This document shows, in pieces, positions 5,883 through 8,712 of a DNA stretch of 8,712 nucleotides. The stretch spans positions 1-8,712 of the forward strand of contig DASTWO010000014.1 in assembly GCA_035776675.1 (NCBI GenBank). The letters run 5' to 3'. Source of the stretch: DASSOY01 sp035776675. Its GTDB lineage: Bacteria > Bacillota > Bacilli > Bacillales > DASSOY01. A program made the position numbers and the translations under genes. The notes beneath the pieces were generated by a model. It did not search any database. It was not told the DNA's origin and saw only the letters and a program-made list of their open reading frames with translations. Within the stretch, counting starts at the first letter, position 1. Each line of letters opens with the position of its first letter.

Positions 5883-7179
5883 ATTTGGTTTCAACCACTT
5901 CTATCACTTTCACCTGATACCCTTCCATATCTTTTACCTCGAAACGATATTGTCCGTATTCAAAAGCGGTCCCCGGTTGAATTTCCGCTTTTTGGGTCAA
6001 AACCCATCCTCCGATGGTATCTAGCTCGGAATCGTCAATATCAAGTCCGAAGATGCCATTCACGTCTGAAATCAACACCTTCCCATCCAGAACTGTCCGG
6101 TTTGAACCGATTTGTTGAATCATTGGTTTCTCATCATCATCGAACTCGTCCCGAATCTCGCCTACGATTTCCTCCAATATGTCCTCTACTGTTACAAGTC
6201 CAGCTGTACCACCGTATTCGTCCATCAACATCGCCATATGAACACGTTCTTTTTGCATCCTTAGCAGCAGCTGTTTGACTTTCACCGTCTCGATCACAGT
6301 AATGATCGGACGAATAAACTCTTCAACTTCAATTTCTCCGTGTAAATTCTCCGTGAACAATTCTTTAATGTTAACAAGCCCGACAATACGGTCTTTTTCC
6401 CCATCCGCGACGGGATACCTCGTGAACTTATTCTCGCGCAAGATCTCCATATTCTCGGAGAAAGGACGGTCTTTATACAAAGTGACCATTTCGGTTCGCG
6501 GAACCATGATCTCTTTCGCCATTCGGTCATCGAACTCAAAGATTTTATTAACGTAACGGTATTCGGATTGGTTGATCTCACCGCCTTGATAGCTTTCCGA
6601 TAGAATAAAACGCAATTCTTCTTCGGAATGTACCATTTCATCATCTTCAGCAGGATTGACACCAAATAACCTGGTTACGAGATTGGAGCTCGTGTTCAAT
6701 ACCCAAATGAACGGAAACAACAAAAGATGAAATCCGATCAAGGGACGGGCAATTAACAAGGCTGTTTTCTCCGTCCTTTGAATTGCGAACGTTTTCGGGG
6801 CCAATTCACCCAGAACAACGTTAAAATATGTAATAATTATGAAGGCCGCTATGGACGAAAACGTCCTCATCACTGATTCCGGCAAAGGGGCCGTTTCGAA
6901 TAAGGCTTCAACCAGCCCTCCGACCGCCGGTTCACCGACCCAGCCCATTCCCAGGGCTGTCAATGTAATGCCAAGCTGCGATGCAGACAGATAAGTATTC
7001 AAGTCCTTCACTATTCTCTTGACGGCTTTTGCTCTCTTATTGCCCTGCGATGCCAGATATTCAATTCTGGGCCGCCTTACTCGGACAATTGAAAACTCCG
7101 ATATTACAAAAAACGAGGTTAATATTAATAAAAGTATAAAGATACCAATGCTGATTAAGGCCAATGATTCTCCCGTCAA
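5881..7179 (-). CDS. CNNM/CorC family transporter with CBS pair (probable Mg2+ or related ion exporter)
   Basis: A 432-aa membrane protein. Order of domains: CNNM (DUF21) membrane domain about 1-200, including SEFSIVRVRRPRI at 27-39 and GELAPKTFAI at 124-133; a CBS pair about 222-340, opening with EIMVPRTEMV; and a CorC_HlyC domain about 352-428. Hydrophobic segments lie near 6-27, 65-90, 107-127 and 145-168. CNNM proteins, such as B. subtilis MpfA (YhdP), export magnesium and sense nucleotides through CBS; which ion this one carries is not certain. The start is odd: TTG 7179 follows AGGAGGTGG (7200-7192) at 12 nt, longer than usual, and lies in the loop of a 6-bp hairpin. It has its own promoter (7222-7250). 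It lies between ykuS and ykuT, which as I recall are adjacent in B. subtilis 168, so it looks like an insertion or a lineage-specific arrangement. Confidence 0.93.
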   Translation of the reverse strand: MTGESLALISIGIFILLLILTSFFVISEFSIVRVRRPRIEYLASQGNKRAKAVKRIVKDLNTYLSASQLGITLTALGMGWVGEPAVGGLVEALFETAPLPESVMRTFSSIAAFIIITYFNVVLGELAPKTFAIQRTEKTALLIARPLIGFHLLLFPFIWVLNTSSNLVTRLFGVNPAEDDEMVHSEEELRFILSESYQGGEINQSEYRYVNKIFEFDDRMAKEIMVPRTEMVTLYKDRPFSENMEILRENKFTRYPVADGEKDRIVGLVNIKELFTENLHGEIEVEEFIRPIITVIETVKVKQLLLRMQKERVHMAMLMDEYGGTAGLVTVEDILEEIVGEIRDEFDDDEKPMIQQIGSNRTVLDGKVLISDVNGIFGLDIDDSELDTIGGWVLTQKAEIQPGTAFEYGQYRFEVKDMEGYQVKVIEVVETK

Positions 7180-7200
7180 AATACGGGATTTCCACCTCCT
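7171..7200 (-). promoter_or_regulatory. CNNM ribosome site and start codon in a hairpin loop
   Basis: In the mRNA TCCCGT (7188-7183) pairs with ACGGGA (7176-7171) around the loop ATTTTG, and the last three loop bases are the TTG start. The strong ribosome site AGGAGGTGG (7200-7192) lies outside the stem. An in-frame ATT at 7182 would give a more usual spacing, but ATT starts are rare. The arrangement may limit translation or expose the start; which one is unknown. Confidence 0.45.
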
Positions 7201-7221
7201 GAAAGTAACGAATCACTCATA

Positions 7222-7250
7222 AGTATAGCGAAAAACGGAGTGAATGAAAA
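7222..7250 (-). promoter_or_regulatory. Sigma-A promoter of the CNNM gene
   Basis: On the minus strand TTTTCA (7250-7245), a 17-bp spacer, then TATACT (7227-7222). The -35 matches 4 of 6 and the -10 matches 5 of 6. It lies just after the ykuS terminator, so the CNNM gene is transcribed separately from ykuR-ykuS with a leader of roughly 35 nt. Confidence 0.6.
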
Positions 7251-7269
7251 ACAAAAAAGTCGATCCATC

Positions 7270-7298
7270 AAAAAAAGGAACAGCTCCATCGCTGTTCC
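7270..7298 (-). terminator. Rho-independent terminator after ykuS
   Basis: On the minus strand GGAACAGC (7298-7291) pairs with GCTGTTCC (7284-7277) around the 6-nt loop GATGGA, followed by seven Ts (7276-7270). It starts 7 bp after the ykuS stop codon and ends the diaminopimelate transcription unit. Confidence 0.92.
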
Positions 7299-7305
7299 CG
7301 ACACC

Positions 7306-7551
7306 TTAGTGCTTGATCCGATTCTCAACTTCCCGGCACACATCGTCAGCTGTCATCCCGCGCGCCTCAATGACCGAGCCCTGAGTCGCGACATTTTGAA
7401 TCCCCATTACATTCTCATCTTGGCCGGTTATGACACAGCAGTCACAACTGCCGGCGTCATTTTCATTTTTCAGAGCGACCACTTCATAACCTTTGTCTGA
7501 GAGGGCTTGCTGGACATCGGTTAACGATTGCTCCACGCCAACTTTTGGCAT
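7306..7551 (-). CDS. ykuS: UPF0180 family protein YkuS, function unknown
   Basis: An 81-aa soluble protein matching the YkuS family in length and in its landmarks: the opening VGVEQSLTDVQQAL, then GYEVV, and a Cys cluster at C36, C38 and C39 (SCDCCVITG) with a further Cys at 72. No signal peptide or membrane segment is seen. No reaction is known to me. The Cys cluster could bind metal or undergo thiol chemistry, but that is only a guess. ATG 7551 is supported by GGAAGGTGAT a few nt before it. It lies 52 bp downstream of ykuR on the same strand and ends just before a strong terminator, so it is co-transcribed with the diaminopimelate deacetylase, as in B. subtilis. A role linked to that pathway is inferred from position only. 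Confidence 0.9.
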   Translation of the reverse strand: MPKVGVEQSLTDVQQALSDKGYEVVALKNENDAGSCDCCVITGQDENVMGIQNVATQGSVIEARGMTADDVCREVENRIKH

Positions 7552-7603
7552 AGTATCACCTTCCTGTTTTTATGCTCAATCGTTAATGTGTCCAACTTAT
7601 TTT

Positions 7604-8712
7604 TCATTTATTCTTTATCGCTTGATGCTTTAAAAAGCCTGTCAGCAAATCGATAGCCTTCGGAATAGCCCGCTCATCCGGAGCAAGTTTCGCAGAGTGA
7701 AGCCCATGTTCAGAATTCACACCCAGCCAGAACATCATTCCGGGAATTTCATTTATGAAATAGCCAAAATCCTCTCCGGTCATGGCTTCGTCACAAACTA
7801 TCGGTGAAACCTCATGGCAGCTTTCACAATAAGTAAGAAAATCTTTCGTTAGGGCCGAATCATTTGTCACCTGAAGATAGTTAGCGCCATAATCGATTGT
7901 CGCCTTGCAGGAAAAGCCGGTTTCAATGCCGAGAATGAGCGCTTCGATCCGTTGTTTGACCCGACGCATTGATTCCTGTGAAAGGGTGCGAAGGGTTCCC
8001 TCAATTCGGGCTTCTCCCGCGATGATATTTTGTTTGCTTCCGCCTGTGATCTTTCCAATAGTCACAACTGCCGAATCAAGCGGATCGACATTTCTTGCGA
8101 CAATGGTTTGAAGTTGAGTGACAAGATGGCTCGCCGCTACAACCATGTCGTTCGCTTTGTGCGGGTAAGCCGCATGCCCTCCAGTTCCCTTCAGATCAAC
8201 AAACAATTCCGATGTATTGGCGAACAACAACCCTTCCCTCGTTGCCACAGTTCCAACAGGATATTCCGGAGCAATATGTAAAGCATAAAGCTCGTCCGGC
8301 CTCCATTTACGGAAATGTTCGCTTTCAATCATTGGTAAAGCACCGCCGGGTCCTTCTTCAGCCGGTTGAAACAAAAATAATAAATGGTTTTCCGGCGGTT
8401 CAGCAGCGAAATAGGTAAGAACACCAAGCGCAATGCTCATATGAAAATCGTGCCCACACGCGTGCATATGGCCTTCATGGCGTGATCTGAATGGATAACC
8501 GGTTTGTTCTTCAATCGGAAGACCGTCTATATCCGTGCGCCAACCAATTGTTTTGGATGGGGCAGTACCGTTAACTTTAACAAAGATTCCGGTTCGCCAT
8601 GTTTCGATTTCCAGATGATCTTGAGGGAGTTTCCGAATGTAATCAAGCAAATAAGCCTGTGTCTTGACTTCTTCGAAACCAAGCTCGGGAATCTGATGCA
8701 GATCGCGTCGAA
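7604..8712 (-). CDS. ykuR: N-acetyldiaminopimelate deacetylase (M20 family), missing only its N-terminal tip
   Basis: This enzyme removes acetate from N-acetyl-LL-2,6-diaminopimelate in the acetylase branch of lysine and peptidoglycan precursor synthesis, in the cytoplasm. The frame stays open to the window edge: 368 residues are visible, starting RRDLHQIPELGFEE, so only a handful of residues are missing compared with the roughly 375-aa family. A TTG at 8650 is internal, not the start. M20 metallo-hydrolase residues (counted from the first visible residue): D60 and D62 in RTDIDGLP, the HMHACGHD metal site with C85 and H87, E118/E119 in PAEEGPGG (general base and ligand), H145 in LHIAP and H338 near the end in HGLHSAK. 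The dimerisation domain lies about 170-285. ykuS follows on the same strand; in B. subtilis the acetyltransferase gene dapH (ykuQ) lies upstream, which would be just outside the right edge here. It could be another M20 amidohydrolase, but the ykuS context favours this call. Confidence 0.93.
   Translation of the reverse strand, partial: RRDLHQIPELGFEEVKTQAYLLDYIRKLPQDHLEIETWRTGIFVKVNGTAPSKTIGWRTDIDGLPIEEQTGYPFRSRHEGHMHACGHDFHMSIALGVLTYFAAEPPENHLLFLFQPAEEGPGGALPMIESEHFRKWRPDELYALHIAPEYPVGTVATREGLLFANTSELFVDLKGTGGHAAYPHKANDMVVAASHLVTQLQTIVARNVDPLDSAVVTIGKITGGSKQNIIAGEARIEGTLRTLSQESMRRVKQRIEALILGIETGFSCKATIDYGANYLQVTNDSALTKDFLTYCESCHEVSPIVCDEAMTGEDFGYFINEIPGMMFWLGVNSEHGLHSAKLAPDERAIPKAIDLLTGFLKHQAIKNK

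Noticed and set aside
5784..6278. 164-codon open frame on the plus strand
   Set aside because: It overlaps the mscS end and runs antisense through the well-supported CNNM gene, spans the terminator, and has no recognisable domain.
8648..8650. TTG as start of the deacetylase
   Set aside because: The frame continues to the edge with conserved M20 N-terminal sequence (RRDLHQIPELGFEE), so the true start lies outside the window.
1..8712. Mobile elements, CRISPR, tRNA or rRNA, classical riboswitches
   Set aside because: No transposase, terminal inverted repeats with target duplication, regular spacer arrays, tRNA-like folds or recognised riboswitch cores were seen on either strand.

Overview
The window looks like ordinary chromosome from a low-GC Gram-positive bacterium of the Bacillales, close to Bacillaceae. 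The evidence is strong Shine-Dalgarno sites (AGGAGGTGG, AAAGGAG, GGAGGG), GTG/TTG starts, sigma-A promoters of the TTGACT-N17-TATAAT kind, hairpin-plus-U-tract terminators, and a gene set matching the Bacillus subtilis ykuR-ykuS-ykuT-ykuU neighbourhood. The species cannot be named from this sequence. I see no IS element, prophage, CRISPR array, rRNA or tRNA.

Layout from left to right. Positions 1-119 hold the terminator of an ABC operon and, beyond it, a set of 21-bp-spaced direct repeats next to a leftward TATAAT; any gene these serve lies outside the window. Positions 120-3826 (minus strand) encode two half-transporters of a heterodimeric multidrug-type ABC exporter, YfiB-like first and YfiC-like second. 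Positions 3827-4136 are the roughly 310-bp leader region of that operon. Positions 4197-4745 (minus) encode a typical 2-Cys peroxiredoxin like YkuU, with its own terminator and a clear promoter. Positions 4746-5008 are a divergent promoter region. Positions 5009-5848 (plus) encode an MscS channel like YkuT. Positions 5881-7179 (minus) encode a CNNM/CorC-type ion transporter that converges on mscS, sharing a hairpin that overlaps its stop codon. Positions 7306-7551 (minus) encode the small protein YkuS (UPF0180). Positions 7604-8712 (minus) encode N-acetyldiaminopimelate deacetylase (YkuR), lacking only its first few residues at the right edge.

Functionally, ykuR and ykuS form the end of a diaminopimelate (lysine and cell-wall precursor) transcription unit closed by a terminator at 7270-7298. 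The genes from the CNNM transporter through the peroxiredoxin form an envelope and stress group: ion export, osmotic-shock release and peroxide removal, each under its own promoter. The ABC pair carries the asymmetric ATP-site signature of heterodimeric exporters: one subunit has Asp in place of the catalytic Glu, and the other has a degenerate signature motif.

I did not find a clearly new system. The points worth a second look are regulatory: the 21-bp repeats at the left edge, two inverted repeats in the peroxiredoxin control region, a sigma-B-like promoter in front of mscS, a start codon held in a hairpin loop in the CNNM gene, and a possible short leader peptide ahead of the ABC operon.
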